Positions 34,566 through 43,073 are shown, numbered from the stretch's first letter. The stretch: DNA of 64,000 nt from Verrucomicrobiota bacterium (GCA_003218375.1 QHNH01000022.1:124001-188000), one strand, 5' to 3'. Numbers and translations: made by a program. Notes: generated by a model not told the origin, from the sequence alone.

Positions 34566-34603
34566 TGTAGCGGCCCTCTCGCCTCCGCGCCAATCTCCCG
34601 CGC

Positions 34604-34655
34604 GGTCTGCACTCCCCCGTTTTCTACTTTCTAATTCCCACTTCCTACTTTTCCT
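34604..34655. repeat. short-period array after the XerD gene
   Basis: TTTCTACTTTCTAATTCC and CTTCCTACTTTTCC units, the complement of the ATTAGGAAGTAGAAA arrays found at 37568, 43985 and 45190. Here it sits between two minus-strand genes. Confidence 0.6.
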
Positions 34656-34656
34656 A

Positions 34657-35547
34657 TCACGCTCTCGGATGAAACTTCCGGTGGACCGCCTTCAAGCGCT
34701 GCTGGTCCACGTGCGTGTAAACCTGCGTCGTCGAAATATCGGCGTGCCCGAGCATTTCCTGGATGATCCGGAGATCCGCGCCGTTGCTGAGGAGATGGGT
34801 CGCGAAGCTGTGCCGCAACAGGTGCGGATAAATATTCGCCTCGAGCCCCGATTGTTTCGCGCGCTTCTTCACGACCTGCCAGATCCGCGTCGTCGTCAGT
34901 TTCGTTCCGCGGTTCGACAAAAAGATTTCGCTGCTCGTTCGACGCTTCACCATCTTCGGCCGTTCGGTCGAGAGATAGACCGCCAGCGCGTCGCACGCCT
35001 TCCGGCCTACTGGCACCAGGCGCATCTTGTTCCCTTTTCCGGTCACCCGCAGGATCCGTTCGTCGAGATCCAGGTTCTCCAGCCGCGCGTTTGCCAGCTC
35101 CGAGATCCGCAGCCCGCTCGCGTAAAGTAGCTCCACCATCGCCCGGTCCCGCAACCCGAGCGGCTGCTTCGTATCGATACTCTCAATCAGGCGCTCGACC
35201 TGGAGCTCGTTCAGTGTCTCGGGCAAGTAACGCTCGATCCGCGGCAGCGTCACCGTCTCGGTGGGATCGCGCGTGATGGCGCCTTTGCTGGCGAGGAACC
35301 GGAAGAAAATCTTCAGCGCCACCACGATCAATTTGATCGAGGCCGCCGCCAGCCCGCTCCGTTTCCGCGTCGCCAGGTACTCACTGATCAGCGGCTGCGT
35401 CACTTCGTTCACGGCCGTGATTTTTTTCGCCGACGAACACCACTCCGCGAACTCCGTCAACGAGCGCCGGGTCGAGAGCTGGTAATTGTCCGAGAGACCG
35501 CGTTCCGTCGCGAGAAACCGGATAAACGAATCGATCTCCTGTTCCAC
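34657..35547 (-). CDS. xerD: tyrosine recombinase XerD-type
   Basis: A 296-residue recombinase; the GTG at 35547 (VEQEIDSFIRFLATERG) gives the usual XerC/D length and avoids a repeat-derived extension. The core-binding domain is followed by the catalytic set R147, K171, H242, R245, H268 and Y277 (HLLRHSFATHLL ... LGHADISTTQVYTHV). XerD resolves chromosome dimers at dif with XerC and FtsK. No attachment sites, phage genes or dif-like site were recognised beside it, so a housekeeping role is more likely than a mobile element. Confidence 0.9.
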   Translation of the reverse strand: MEQEIDSFIRFLATERGLSDNYQLSTRRSLTEFAEWCSSAKKITAVNEVTQPLISEYLATRKRSGLAAASIKLIVVALKIFFRFLASKGAITRDPTETVTLPRIERYLPETLNELQVERLIESIDTKQPLGLRDRAMVELLYASGLRISELANARLENLDLDERILRVTGKGNKMRLVPVGRKACDALAVYLSTERPKMVKRRTSSEIFLSNRGTKLTTTRIWQVVKKRAKQSGLEANIYPHLLRHSFATHLLSNGADLRIIQEMLGHADISTTQVYTHVDQQRLKAVHRKFHPRA

Positions 35548-35555
35548 GAAGGGAA

Positions 35556-35696
35556 GTGACGAGTGACGAGTGACGAGTGACAAGCGATTTTTTCGAGGAT
35601 AGAGGATGGAGGATTGAGGATGGCGGAAGACCAAGGCCGCTGGTCTGCGCGTTTGCCTCCCGCTATTCTCTATCCTCGATTCTCCATCCTCGCTTC
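35556..35696. repeat. two short-period arrays upstream of xerD
   Basis: GTGACGA units (35556-35582) are followed by GAGGATA/GAGGATG units (35594-35623). The complement of the second, CTATCCTCGATTCTCC, lies at 35661-35691, making an inverted pair around ~40 bp. A GC-rich hairpin (GCGCGCGCTT ... AAGCGCGCGC) follows at 35696-35728. Confidence 0.7.
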
Positions 35697-35749
35697 GCGC
35701 GCGCTTGTAATTGACAAAGCGCGCGCGCATTCCGAACGTTATTCACATC

Positions 35750-36502
35750 ATGAGTCTTGATCTCAATTCGTTGCTCAAGGATTGGCCGCATGAAACCGGC
35801 TCCATCAAAGTGCGCAAAATCATCGGCCTCGACGGGCGGGAAAAACTCCAGCTCCGGATCGACCTCGGCGTCCTCCAGATGGAAGTCGCCGGGCGGCCCG
35901 ATGGCCAGCGGCCGCACAACTGCGAGTCGCTCCTGGTTTACCATCAACGCCGGGCCGAGCGGGCCGAGGCGCGCGGCGAGACCTACGAGCTTTCCGCCGA
36001 GCAATGCAACGATCTCCAGCAGGAAGGCATCCAGTATTATCACCGTTACCTCAGCCTGTTTCAGATCAACGATTTCCCGGGCGTCATCCGCGACACCCAG
36101 CGCAACCTCGACCTCTTCGCCTTCGTCGCGGAGCACGCCGACCGCGAGGAAATGATCTGGAGCTTCCAGCAGTTTCGCCCCTACGTCCTGATGATGAACA
36201 CGCGCGCGAAAGCGTCGATTCTTCTCGGCGACGGCAATTTTCCCGAGGCCATGCGCGAGATCGAACGCGGCCGCGACGCCATCCAGGAATTCTTCCAGCA
36301 ATCGAGCTTCCCCGAGCTGGCCACGAAAAGCTCCGAGCTCGCGTTCCTCGAGGAATGGTTGGAGGAAGTCAGCTCCAAGCGTCCGCTCTCGAAGCTCGAG
36401 ATCATGCAGCGCGAGATGGAAGTCGCCATCGCGAGCGAACTCTACGAGCGCGCCGCCGAGCTCCGCGACGCGATTAAGCTGTTGCAGACGCAGGCGGGGT
36501 AG
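35750..36502 (+). CDS. UVR-motif protein of unknown function
   Basis: A 250-residue protein. Residues 1-60 (KVRKIIGLDGREKLQLRIDLGVLQME) form a small beta-rich domain, the middle is helical and TPR-like (FQINDFPGVIRDTQRNLDLFAF), and the C-terminus (EIMQREMEVAIASELYERAAELRDAI) is a UvrB/UvrC-type UVR motif used for protein-protein contact. The start at 35750 is downstream of a GC-rich hairpin and a TTGACA hexamer at 35711. The family is conserved but uncharacterised as far as I know. Confidence 0.75.
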   Translation: MSLDLNSLLKDWPHETGSIKVRKIIGLDGREKLQLRIDLGVLQMEVAGRPDGQRPHNCESLLVYHQRRAERAEARGETYELSAEQCNDLQQEGIQYYHRYLSLFQINDFPGVIRDTQRNLDLFAFVAEHADREEMIWSFQQFRPYVLMMNTRAKASILLGDGNFPEAMREIERGRDAIQEFFQQSSFPELATKSSELAFLEEWLEEVSSKRPLSKLEIMQREMEVAIASELYERAAELRDAIKLLQTQAG

Positions 36503-36523
36503 CGGTCCGCCCGGGTGAACCGC

Positions 36524-36652
36524 AGTTATTCGTTATTGGTTGTCAGTTATTGGGGGACGTCGGCTCCGCCGCCGGGTTATTGGTTATTAGTTCTCAGTTA
36601 TTGGGTTGGATTTTGTCTGCCTAATAACTAATAACCGATAACCAATAACCGC
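36524..36652. repeat. short-period inverted array (TTATTGG family)
   Basis: Units TTATTGG, TTATTAG and CAGTTATTGG in two blocks, followed by the complement CTAATAACCGATAACCAATAACC at 36621-36650 (given in parts: AATAACTAATAACC, AACCAATAACC). It fills the gap up to the serine hydrolase start. The same family recurs at 38775-38885. Confidence 0.7.
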
Positions 36653-36657
36653 GACCG

Positions 36658-37569
36658 ATGCTCCGCTTCCTTGTTCCACTCTTTGTTTTCTCATCGGTCG
36701 CCCTTGCCGACTTCCGCGAATTCAAAGCCGTCCCGGTGAATGCCGAGCTGGGCGCGAAGCTCACCCGCGCGGCTGACGCTTCAGTGAAAGATTTCCCGAG
36801 ACTGACCGCGGACAACCTCGCTCTTAGCGTCATCGATCTTTCGAAGCCCGACTCTCCCGTCCGCGCCGACTACCACGGCGACGCTTCCTTCTATCCGGCG
36901 TCCGTCATCAAGCTCTTCTTCATGGTCGAAACTTACCGCCAGGGTAAGCTCACTCCCGAGATCGAGCGCGCCTTGCGCGAGATGATCCAGGTCTCCGACA
37001 ACGACGCGACGGCCTTCCTCGTCGATATCCTTACCGACACCTGCAGCGGCTCGGAGCTGGAAGGCAAAGCGCTCGAAGACTTCATCGATCGCCGCCGGAA
37101 ACTGAACCGCTACTTCGCCACCCTCGGCTACGACATTAGCGCCATGATGAAACCGTGGAGCTTCGGTCCGTTCGGGCGCGACATGCAGGCCATGGGCGAA
37201 AACAAAGTGAACCGGAACCGCGCCAGCGCGAACTCGTTCGCCTCGCTCCTTCTCTGGATTGTCCGCCGCCACGCCATCTCGCCCCAGGCGTCCGACGCCA
37301 TGATGTCGTTGCTCGAACGCCCGCTCTCTCCGCCGCGTCCTACCGAGAACCAGGTCAAAGAATTCTTCGGCGAATCCCTCCCGCCCGGCACCAAACTCTG
37401 GTCGAAAGAAGGCGACACCAGCGAAGTCCGCCACGACGCCGCCTACCTCGAGCTTCCCAGCGGCAGAAAGCTCGTCGTTGTTATCCTCACTCGCGGCGCC
37501 GCTGATGAGAAGACATTGCTTCCAGCCATCGGGAAGCGGTTGCTCGCCGAGCTGGAAGCATCAAAGTAG
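36658..37569 (+). CDS. exported class A beta-lactamase-like serine hydrolase
   Basis: A 303-residue protein with a signal peptide (LRFLVPLFVFSSVALA). The catalytic S82-x-x-K85 lies in YPASVIKLFFM and S113-D-N115 in VSDNDATAF. The KTG-like box reads SKEGDTSEVRHD, weaker than the usual KTG. The fold is that of class A beta-lactamases and related peptidases. The degenerate third motif means antibiotic hydrolysis cannot be assumed; it may act on peptidoglycan peptides or be a carboxypeptidase relative. Confidence 0.8.
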   Translation: MLRFLVPLFVFSSVALADFREFKAVPVNAELGAKLTRAADASVKDFPRLTADNLALSVIDLSKPDSPVRADYHGDASFYPASVIKLFFMVETYRQGKLTPEIERALREMIQVSDNDATAFLVDILTDTCSGSELEGKALEDFIDRRRKLNRYFATLGYDISAMMKPWSFGPFGRDMQAMGENKVNRNRASANSFASLLLWIVRRHAISPQASDAMMSLLERPLSPPRPTENQVKEFFGESLPPGTKLWSKEGDTSEVRHDAAYLELPSGRKLVVVILTRGAADEKTLLPAIGKRLLAELEASK

Positions 37570-37600
37570 GAAGTAGAAATTAGGAAGTAGAAAACGACGC
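37568..37600. repeat. short AGTAGAAATTAGG array
   Basis: Units GTAGGAAGTAGAAATTAGGA and AGTAGAAAACG immediately after the serine hydrolase stop. Same family as arrays at 34604, 43985, 44215 and 45225. Confidence 0.6.
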
Positions 37601-37642
37601 GGATTGACTGATAACCAACAACTCTCTTATGTTTCCGAAGTC

Positions 37643-37879
37643 ATGAGCACTGTCAGCGAAATCGAGGCTGCAATTGAGACGCTTCCAGAAAGGGACCGGC
37701 AGCGCTTGGAGTCATGGTTCATTGCCCAGCGGTTCGGCAACGATGCCGCTTTGGAGCGCGAACTAACTGTTGCGATCCAGGAAGCCGATTCGTCTCCCGA
37801 AGCGGGAGAAACCCCCGACGAAATGCGAACCTTGATTCGCCGATGGATTTCCAAGTCCGATTCCAAAAGCGCGCGCTGA
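37643..37879 (+). CDS. RelB/ParD-like small antitoxin
   Basis: A 78-residue protein, MSTVSEIEAAIETLPERDRQRL at its start, typical of antitoxins paired with ParE/RelE toxins. Its end overlaps the start of a ParE-like frame at 37843, as in active modules, but that toxin is cut short. It is therefore now a solitary antitoxin. An in-frame start lies 39 bp upstream. Confidence 0.65.
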   Translation: MSTVSEIEAAIETLPERDRQRLESWFIAQRFGNDAALERELTVAIQEADSSPEAGETPDEMRTLIRRWISKSDSKSAR

Positions 37880-37926
37880 ATGACCTGGAACGGCCACGGT
37901 CGTCAAACGTCCCGACTGTCACCTAA
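37843..37926 (+). pseudogene. truncated ParE/RelE toxin remnant
   Basis: The frame starts MDFQVRFQKRALNDLE, the first strand and helix of ParE-type toxins, then continues as unrelated RPRSSNVPTVT and stops after 27 residues; about 70 further residues are missing. The break abuts the 3' end of the convergent hicA gene at 37919. Deletion or insertion at this junction is the likely cause. Confidence 0.65.
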
Positions 37927-38137
37927 GGTGACTTAAGAACTCTTTGATTTCGATACTCGCATCCTGGAGAGCGCCTTTGAGAGTGAAACGATCTACTTCG
38001 TCATGGAAGGGGAAGACGATTCTTCGACCGTCTTGGTGTTCCAGCTTTACATGACTGCCCTTGCGGTGAATTTCGCGAAAACCCATTCGCTGCAAAGCGA
38101 ACAAGACCTGCCGGCCCGAGAGCAACGGCAACTTCAC
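37919..38137 (-). CDS. hicA: HicA-type toxin
   Basis: A 72-residue dsRBD-like protein: LSGRQVLFALQRMGFREIHRKGSHVKLEH carries the GSH motif whose histidine is catalytic in HicA mRNA interferases. It overlaps the upstream antitoxin gene by 4 bp. Order antitoxin-then-toxin is the less common one but known for hicBA. It is full length and probably active. Confidence 0.88.
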   Translation of the reverse strand: MKLPLLSGRQVLFALQRMGFREIHRKGSHVKLEHQDGRRIVFPFHDEVDRFTLKGALQDASIEIKEFLSHLR

Positions 38138-38337
38138 AAAGTCAGAGCGACTACTTCGTGATCTTCCGCGGGAGCGATTTCCTGTGGTCCCGGCTCCAGA
38201 AACAGATCAATAGCTTCCCGGATATTCCGGAGCGCTTCTTCACGAGTGCGTCCTTGCGACCAACAGCTTTTCAGAGCAGGGCAACGAGCCGAAAAATATC
38301 CATCTTCGCCCCGCTCAATCAGCACGTGCACTGTCAT
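38134..38337 (-). CDS. hicB: HicB-type antitoxin
   Basis: A 67-residue protein with the degenerate RNase H-like HicB fold: VLIERGEDGYFSARCPALKSCWSQGRTREEALRNIREAI. It lacks the C-terminal DNA-binding domain found in longer HicB proteins, so autoregulation may need another factor. The pair lies between a dead ParDE remnant and a minisatellite. Confidence 0.88.
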   Translation of the reverse strand: MTVHVLIERGEDGYFSARCPALKSCWSQGRTREEALRNIREAIDLFLEPGPQEIAPAEDHEVVALTL

Positions 38338-38395
38338 TGCCCGAGCTTACCCGCTCAGCAATAGGCCGTCAATTCCACAGCACCGAAGCCGAGAC

Positions 38396-38770
38396 ATGAT
38401 TTCGTGAGACTCGGAGATCATTGATCGATTCCAAGCATCGATTTGGTGAGCGGCAGCGATGATTTCGCAATCCTGAGCGTCGCTCCGGGCACCCAGAGCA
38501 ACGACTTCTCGACCGGAAGGGTCGATTTCGCGGCAGCGAGCATCGATTTCGTGATCCCGAGCGTTCATTTCTTGTGGCGGAGCATCAATTTCGCGGCGCG
38601 GAGCGGCGATTTCGCGACCCGCAGCATCGATTTCGCGAGCCTGAGAAGCAATTTCGTGAGGCGCAGACCTCATTTCGCGACGGCGAGACGGTAATTCGCG
38701 AGGCCAACAGGCGATTCCCCGACCGCGACAGACGATTTCTCGAGCGCGACAATCGATTTTTCGGGCGTGA
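38396..38770. repeat. 21-bp minisatellite, about 18 units
   Basis: Units of 21 bp, consensus like GATTTCGCGACCSGSAGCATC, repeat head to tail with each 7-codon unit diverged from the next. GATTTC/AATTTC/CATTTC starts recur at 38521, 38542, 38563, 38584, 38605 and onward. Because the unit is 7 codons, several frames on both strands stay open: minus-strand AREIDAA-type heptads and plus-strand RFREPEK-type heptads. A minus-strand frame (38347-38991) runs into array sequence upstream and has no credible start, so I treat it as non-coding repeat DNA. Confidence 0.8.
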
Positions 38771-38774
38771 ACTC

Positions 38775-38885
38775 CTGATAACCAACAACCATTAACCGAT
38801 AACTTCTCCAAGGCCCCTTCTTCCCCGCGGATACTGCTTGATGGATTTCCTAATAACCGATAACCCAATAACCAATAACTCCCGC
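38775..38885. repeat. short-period TAACC array
   Basis: CTGATAACCAACAACC, ATTAACCGATAAC and CTAATAACCGATAACCC units in two blocks separated by ~45 bp. It is the complement of the TTATTGG array at 36524. It ends just before the small membrane protein start. Confidence 0.65.
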
Positions 38886-38896
38886 TCCCCAATCCA

Positions 38897-39160
38897 ATGC
38901 GCCTCCTGATCGAAATTGTCCTCGCCGCGGCGTTGATCGCGATGGCCTGGCAGAAATCGTTTAAAGAGTGGGTCAGTGAAACCCCGGTCATCGGGCATCA
39001 TCTCACGCCGACGCCTCCGACAACGCAGAACAAATCTTCTGTTCCGCCGGCGACGTCCGCGACGCCACCAGCATCGTTCACCGGGCACATCTACTACACC
39101 GACGAGCAGGGAAAAAAGTACTGGCTCGACGCGCAAGGCAAGCGTCACTACCAACCGTAG
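38897..39160 (+). CDS. small membrane-anchored protein, tandem paralogue 1
   Basis: An 87-residue protein with one N-terminal TM helix (LLIEIVLAAALIAMAWQ), the basic segment KSFKEWVSETP, a Thr/Pro-rich linker, and a C-terminal GHIYYTDEQGKKYWLDAQGKRHYQP. That tail suggests a small beta hairpin on the periplasmic side. A second gene with the same N-terminus follows at 39345. Function unknown. Confidence 0.6.
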   Translation: MRLLIEIVLAAALIAMAWQKSFKEWVSETPVIGHHLTPTPPTTQNKSSVPPATSATPPASFTGHIYYTDEQGKKYWLDAQGKRHYQP

Positions 39161-39185
39161 GCTTATGCGTCTACTCCGCAGCGAA

Positions 39186-39343
39186 ACGAGGATCGAGGAT
39201 AGAGGATGGAGGGTAGCGAAGCAGGGCGAAGGATTGAGAATCGTAAGCGGTTAGAGCTTGATCGGATCTGCGATAACGGTTAACCCAATAGCGTCTCCCC
39301 CCAAAACCATCCTCCATCCGCAATCTTCCATCCTCGCTTCAGA
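39186..39343. repeat. short-period GAGGATGGA inverted array
   Basis: GAGGATCGAGGATAGAGGAT and GGATGGAGGG on the left (39190-39215), and the complement CCATCCTCCATCCGC ... CCATCCTCGC at 39308-39340. It separates the two tandem membrane-protein genes. Confidence 0.65.
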
Positions 39344-39344
39344 A

Positions 39345-39638
39345 ATGCGTCGTCTCCTCCTCGACCTCATCATCGCCGCCGCGGTCATCGCGCTGGCCTG
39401 GGAGAAGTCTTTGAAAGAACGCGTTAGCGAACCCCCTGGTTCGCTCAGAACCATCCCCGATCCTCCACCCTCAATCCTCGTCCTGCTCCGACTGCCACCC
39501 CGAGCGGTGCATGGCTGTGGGATCCAAACCGCCGAGGCATATTGGATACACCGAGGCCAAAACGGTGACCGCATCTCCGGCGCCAACTTCGAGCCCCGAT
39601 TCATGGCTGTTGGATCCCAATCATCACTCGCCTCTTGA
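39345..39638 (+). pseudogene. small membrane protein, tandem paralogue 2, disrupted
   Basis: The N-terminus (RRLLLDLIIAAAVIALAWEKSLKERVSEPP) parallels the previous gene. After residue ~31 the sequence enters an ATCCTC repeat array (39450-39484) and the frame changes character. A different frame just downstream encodes SPDSWLLDPNHHSPLDP and a similar SGAWLWDPNRRG, suggesting the original C-terminus now lies out of frame. The 97-residue open frame is therefore probably a broken gene. Confidence 0.5.
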
Positions 39639-39683
39639 TCCGCCGTCTAAGAAGCACCCGCAACCAACTCCACACTGAATGCG

Positions 39684-41771
39684 CTACTCGTAAACCGCTT
39701 CGAGCTGCTGATCGATCACTTCACCCGTGAAGCGGTCGATCGCTACATGCAGCCAGTAGCGCTTTTCGCCTTGGACAACAAATTGGTTAAGGTTAGTAGC
39801 ACCTGGAGGGTAACGGCCGGACTGCGCGACAACGTCGATAAGTAGATTCCACGTGCGGGTCTGCCCCAATGCCGCAAGAGAACGGACGCCCGCCTTCCGT
39901 GCTTCATCGCTCGCTCCAAAAAAAGTGCCGGCCGCACCCGCTAACCGTGTGACGTCTGCCCTTCCGATCGCATTCAGACGGTTGATCTCGGTAACGATGC
40001 TTTGCGCCGAATGGTAGGCATTGGTGCGGCTCGCGATTGTTGCAGGCTCGGTTGTTGTCGCCCCCGTAAGTAGCGCGGTGATCACTGCAATGTTGCCGGT
40101 GTTAAGGCTAATTGTACCAGCGCGAATAGAGGCTGTGTTGAAAGTGAACTGATCTAGTAGCGGAGCATCCGTGCTTGCCGTCGTCAGAAAGTCTAATGGC
40201 GTGGCCGCATTTCTATATGCGTAGCCCAATTCCCCGACGTTTCTGAATGCGCGATTAAGAACGACAACGGATGCCGGCCTTGGTGGCGGGGAGGGACTAG
40301 GCGAAGGATCCACCACCGGATTGTTGTCCACGCCGTATGCCTTTTGCGCCGGTCCCGCGCCGCCGAACTCAATCCAGGTGGTTTCACTATTCGAATCTCG
40401 CTGATCAATTAACGATGCTACGATCGACAGGATTTCACCGGTGGAAGTGCTGCCAGGTAGAGTAGATCGCAAAAGCAGAGGCAAATCGGAATCTGCGGTC
40501 GCTGCCGTAGACGGAATTGCCGATAAGCGGGCACTACCCGAAGCGCCGATATATTCCCAATGCTCACCGACCGCTGGTGGACCCGATACAGCCGCAACAT
40601 ACCGTAGACCAAAATACGTCTGGATTCCGGCGGCGTTAGTGGGCGGTGTTGTCGCGAACAAATCAAATCTACTAAGTGGCCATCTTGCCGTGAGGGTACC
40701 TGACGTAGGGCGATTCTTTTCGCGCGAGAAAGTGCCGAGATATTGCAGAACGCTCTGACTGAATCCACTAGCGCTTCTTAGTTTAAGCAATTCTCCTCGA
40801 TTTATCAGGGCCTGGTCAGTGCGGCCCGAGGTTGTAGTGGTCGAGACGAGTAGAAAAGTCCGTGTCGGATCAAGAAACAAGTTTAAGAATCGAGTGCCCG
40901 TACCGCCTGCTGTCGCAGCCGGGTCAAAAGTAAAGCTTGTAAAGGACCCTGCGGGGTGAACGCTTGCGTAATTGCGCCAGCCCACAATATCGTTCGTAGC
41001 TGAAGCGCTGTGCCAGCTGCCGGGTGTCGACGTGGATGCTGTAACAACAGTCGGCGACGTGGGAAGCCCGGTTAAGTCGGCAAAAGCCACGCTTCCTTTC
41101 CGTCCCACGTCCGTACTTGGAATTCCCGGCGTCGCCGCACTTGCGGGAGTTGTCGGGAAAAAGGGAAAACCAGCGACGTTTATGTCTAGTAGAGCTCCTT
41201 CATCAAATGCAGCAAACGCGTACCGTCCGACGACCGTAGAGACGGGCGAAGCGAGGAGTTGAGGCCCATCCGGTGTTATGAAAACCCAGTCCGGCGCAGT
41301 AAAGCTGGACACTGGTGTTGAGTCCACCGTGGAGCTCGTGCTTGCTCGCGGGATGAGGTAATGACTGTTCCATCGAGCTAAGCTAATCGACCTGCCATTA
41401 GCGGAGTCCGCAGTAGAGTTCACGCCCGATGTTCGGCCTGTCGGATCGCCTGAAAGGCTTCGCCTGATCAGATTGGGGATAGGGTTTAAACCCGGAGAAG
41501 GCGTTCCATACGTTCTGGGCTTAACGTTCGCGGCGGTAACGCTGGGTGCGTCGGCAATTTCCTGCTTAAAATCGCTAATGATGATATCCAAACTGCTTCG
41601 CGCCAAAAGCTCTGCGGCGGTGTCGTCGAAACTCGACTTTGCCAGCTGACGGTCTGTTCCCGTGCGCATGAAATATGTAATCACCAAACCCGTTAGGAGT
41701 ACGATGAAGGCGAGCACGATGACTAGAGCCGCACCTTTGCGAGGTAATGACAACGAAGGAAAGGGTTTCAT
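39684..41771 (-). CDS. Verru_Chthon cassette protein A-like (large pilin-associated)
   Basis: A 695-residue protein. The start at 41771 (MKPFPSLSLPRKGAALVIVLAFIVLLTGLVI) gives a basic leader and one hydrophobic helix of prepilin/PilX-like type, RKGAALVIVLAFIVLLTG. The rest is a long Ser/Thr-rich extracytoplasmic region. Size, helix and the three neighbouring prepilin-like genes match the Verru_Chthon cassette known from Verrucomicrobium and Chthoniobacter. A role as a pseudopilus minor or tip subunit is inferred. Base composition is visibly less GC-rich than flanking genes. Confidence 0.65.
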   Translation of the reverse strand: MKPFPSLSLPRKGAALVIVLAFIVLLTGLVITYFMRTGTDRQLAKSSFDDTAAELLARSSLDIIISDFKQEIADAPSVTAANVKPRTYGTPSPGLNPIPNLIRRSLSGDPTGRTSGVNSTADSANGRSISLARWNSHYLIPRASTSSTVDSTPVSSFTAPDWVFITPDGPQLLASPVSTVVGRYAFAAFDEGALLDINVAGFPFFPTTPASAATPGIPSTDVGRKGSVAFADLTGLPTSPTVVTASTSTPGSWHSASATNDIVGWRNYASVHPAGSFTSFTFDPAATAGGTGTRFLNLFLDPTRTFLLVSTTTTSGRTDQALINRGELLKLRSASGFSQSVLQYLGTFSREKNRPTSGTLTARWPLSRFDLFATTPPTNAAGIQTYFGLRYVAAVSGPPAVGEHWEYIGASGSARLSAIPSTAATADSDLPLLLRSTLPGSTSTGEILSIVASLIDQRDSNSETTWIEFGGAGPAQKAYGVDNNPVVDPSPSPSPPPRPASVVVLNRAFRNVGELGYAYRNAATPLDFLTTASTDAPLLDQFTFNTASIRAGTISLNTGNIAVITALLTGATTTEPATIASRTNAYHSAQSIVTEINRLNAIGRADVTRLAGAAGTFFGASDEARKAGVRSLAALGQTRTWNLLIDVVAQSGRYPPGATNLNQFVVQGEKRYWLHVAIDRFTGEVIDQQLEAVYE

Positions 41772-41772
41772 C

Positions 41773-42609
41773 TTATTTGGATACGCGAAACTGGCGTTCG
41801 TAGAACCGAATTCCTTGAACGGCGGGTCGTGGAAGTCCCGTGGCTGCATCTACAGCCGACTGCCATTGAGTGAATAGATCCCCTGGGTTCATTGAGGGCG
41901 CGAAATCGGCCATGCTCCCCGCAAGGCTCGCTATTTGCGCATCCGAGACCAATGTTCGGCTTTTCGAATCCATTGCGGCGATCGAGACCTGGATTGCAAC
42001 TACATCGCGCATTCCATCAATGCTTGAATGTCCAGCGCTAGTTTGCCATGGCGTATCCGAGAAAGTTCCGTCGCTAAGTAGGTAGGCGTACTCGAATCGG
42101 AAAGCCTGCGGCCCCAATGATTCATAGTCGGCGTCCGCTGCCGCGGTTGTGGCAGCCGGCCACGTAGACGCGATAGTGAGTGGGAGGAACACTATTGGTG
42201 CATCGGTGGCTGAGACCGCGCTCCAAACGAGACCTTTGCTCATGCGTTCGAGTTTGTTTTGCGTATTGATCCTATAGGCAACGAGGGAGATCGGACTCTG
42301 CGAACCTGCCGAAGGGTAGTATCCTGGAACCATGCTGTAGAAAGCGATCTGATCATTTCCGGCCTCGGTATTGGCCGGCGACTTAACGTAGTAATCAATG
42401 TCAGTTCTTTTGACGATTTGAGCGAAGTCCACGATCATCCGGTCGAGTAATTGTCTTGACCCTGCATCAGCATCCATTCGTTTGTGGCCGAGGGTGGTCA
42501 TTGTGGTCGTTTGATTCAGCAGCTGTGAGACAAAGAGCACGATTAAGACGAGAACTGAAACTGCGACGAGCAGCTCTGCGAGAGTGAAGCCATCGTCGTT
42601 CGTTCGCAT
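41773..42609 (-). CDS. Verru_Chthon cassette protein C-like prepilin
   Basis: A 278-residue protein. MRTNDDGFTLAELLVAVSVLVLIVLFVSQLL is a type IV prepilin N-terminus with cleavage before F and E at +5 (GFTLAEL). It ends with RPAVQGIRFYERQFRVSK. PilW-like layout. The stop is one base upstream of the next gene's start, so the cassette is a tight operon. Start 42609 gives a short leader; an upstream start would add 29 residues. Confidence 0.65.
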   Translation of the reverse strand: MRTNDDGFTLAELLVAVSVLVLIVLFVSQLLNQTTTMTTLGHKRMDADAGSRQLLDRMIVDFAQIVKRTDIDYYVKSPANTEAGNDQIAFYSMVPGYYPSAGSQSPISLVAYRINTQNKLERMSKGLVWSAVSATDAPIVFLPLTIASTWPAATTAAADADYESLGPQAFRFEYAYLLSDGTFSDTPWQTSAGHSSIDGMRDVVAIQVSIAAMDSKSRTLVSDAQIASLAGSMADFAPSMNPGDLFTQWQSAVDAATGLPRPAVQGIRFYERQFRVSK

Positions 42610-42623
42610 TAACGTAAAACGAA

Positions 42624-43073
42624 CTAATGCCTGTCTATAGCCGCGAACATCTCGACTGAGCCGCTGGCGTTGGCCGGGTTTGCTTGAGCGGGCCACGTCA
42701 CTTTCAAAGTAATGTAGGTTGGAGCTTTGGTCAGCCCGCTGCCTGCAGGATAGGTGACATTAAGTTGGTATCGGGATGTCGGCGTGGGTGACCCGGCAAA
42801 ACGTCCGACTCCATCGAAGTACAACGTCTGCGATGACCCAAACGTAAGATGATATTGTGTAGAAGTGGTCAGGGCATTTGGAGTCGCCCGCATGTCGGCG
42901 ATCACCGCGTCGAGAACATTTATCGCGGCCGTTTGTGACGTAGCGTTACGGTTCGTTTGTTCTCCTACCGGAAGCAAACCGGAAATTGCGAGCAAGCAAA
43001 AGGCCGTTATGCCGAGAGCCACGGCGATCTCGACGAGTGAAAAACTTGCTGTAGCACGCGTTTGTATCTTCAT
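42624..43073 (-). CDS. Verru_Chthon cassette protein B-like prepilin
   Basis: A 149-residue protein with a prepilin-like N-terminus (FSLVEIAVALGITAFCLLAISGLLPVG), E at +5. Its short size fits a PilV-like minor pseudopilin and the B member of the cassette. It overlaps the upstream prepilin gene by 4 bp. Confidence 0.65.
   Translation of the reverse strand: MKIQTRATASFSLVEIAVALGITAFCLLAISGLLPVGEQTNRNATSQTAAINVLDAVIADMRATPNALTTSTQYHLTFGSSQTLYFDGVGRFAGSPTPTSRYQLNVTYPAGSGLTKAPTYITLKVTWPAQANPANASGSVEMFAAIDRH

Noticed and set aside
34657-35547. XerD-type gene as the integrase of a mobile island
   Set aside because: No attachment repeats, tRNA target, or phage/plasmid genes next to it; sequence fits the housekeeping recombinase.
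36658-37569. Antibiotic-resistance beta-lactamase
   Set aside because: SxxK and SDN are present but the KTG motif is degenerate, so resistance cannot be claimed.
38347-38991. Minus-strand frame of 214 codons with REIDA heptads
   Set aside because: Its openness follows from the 21-bp unit length; it starts inside array sequence with no credible start, so it is listed as a repeat instead.
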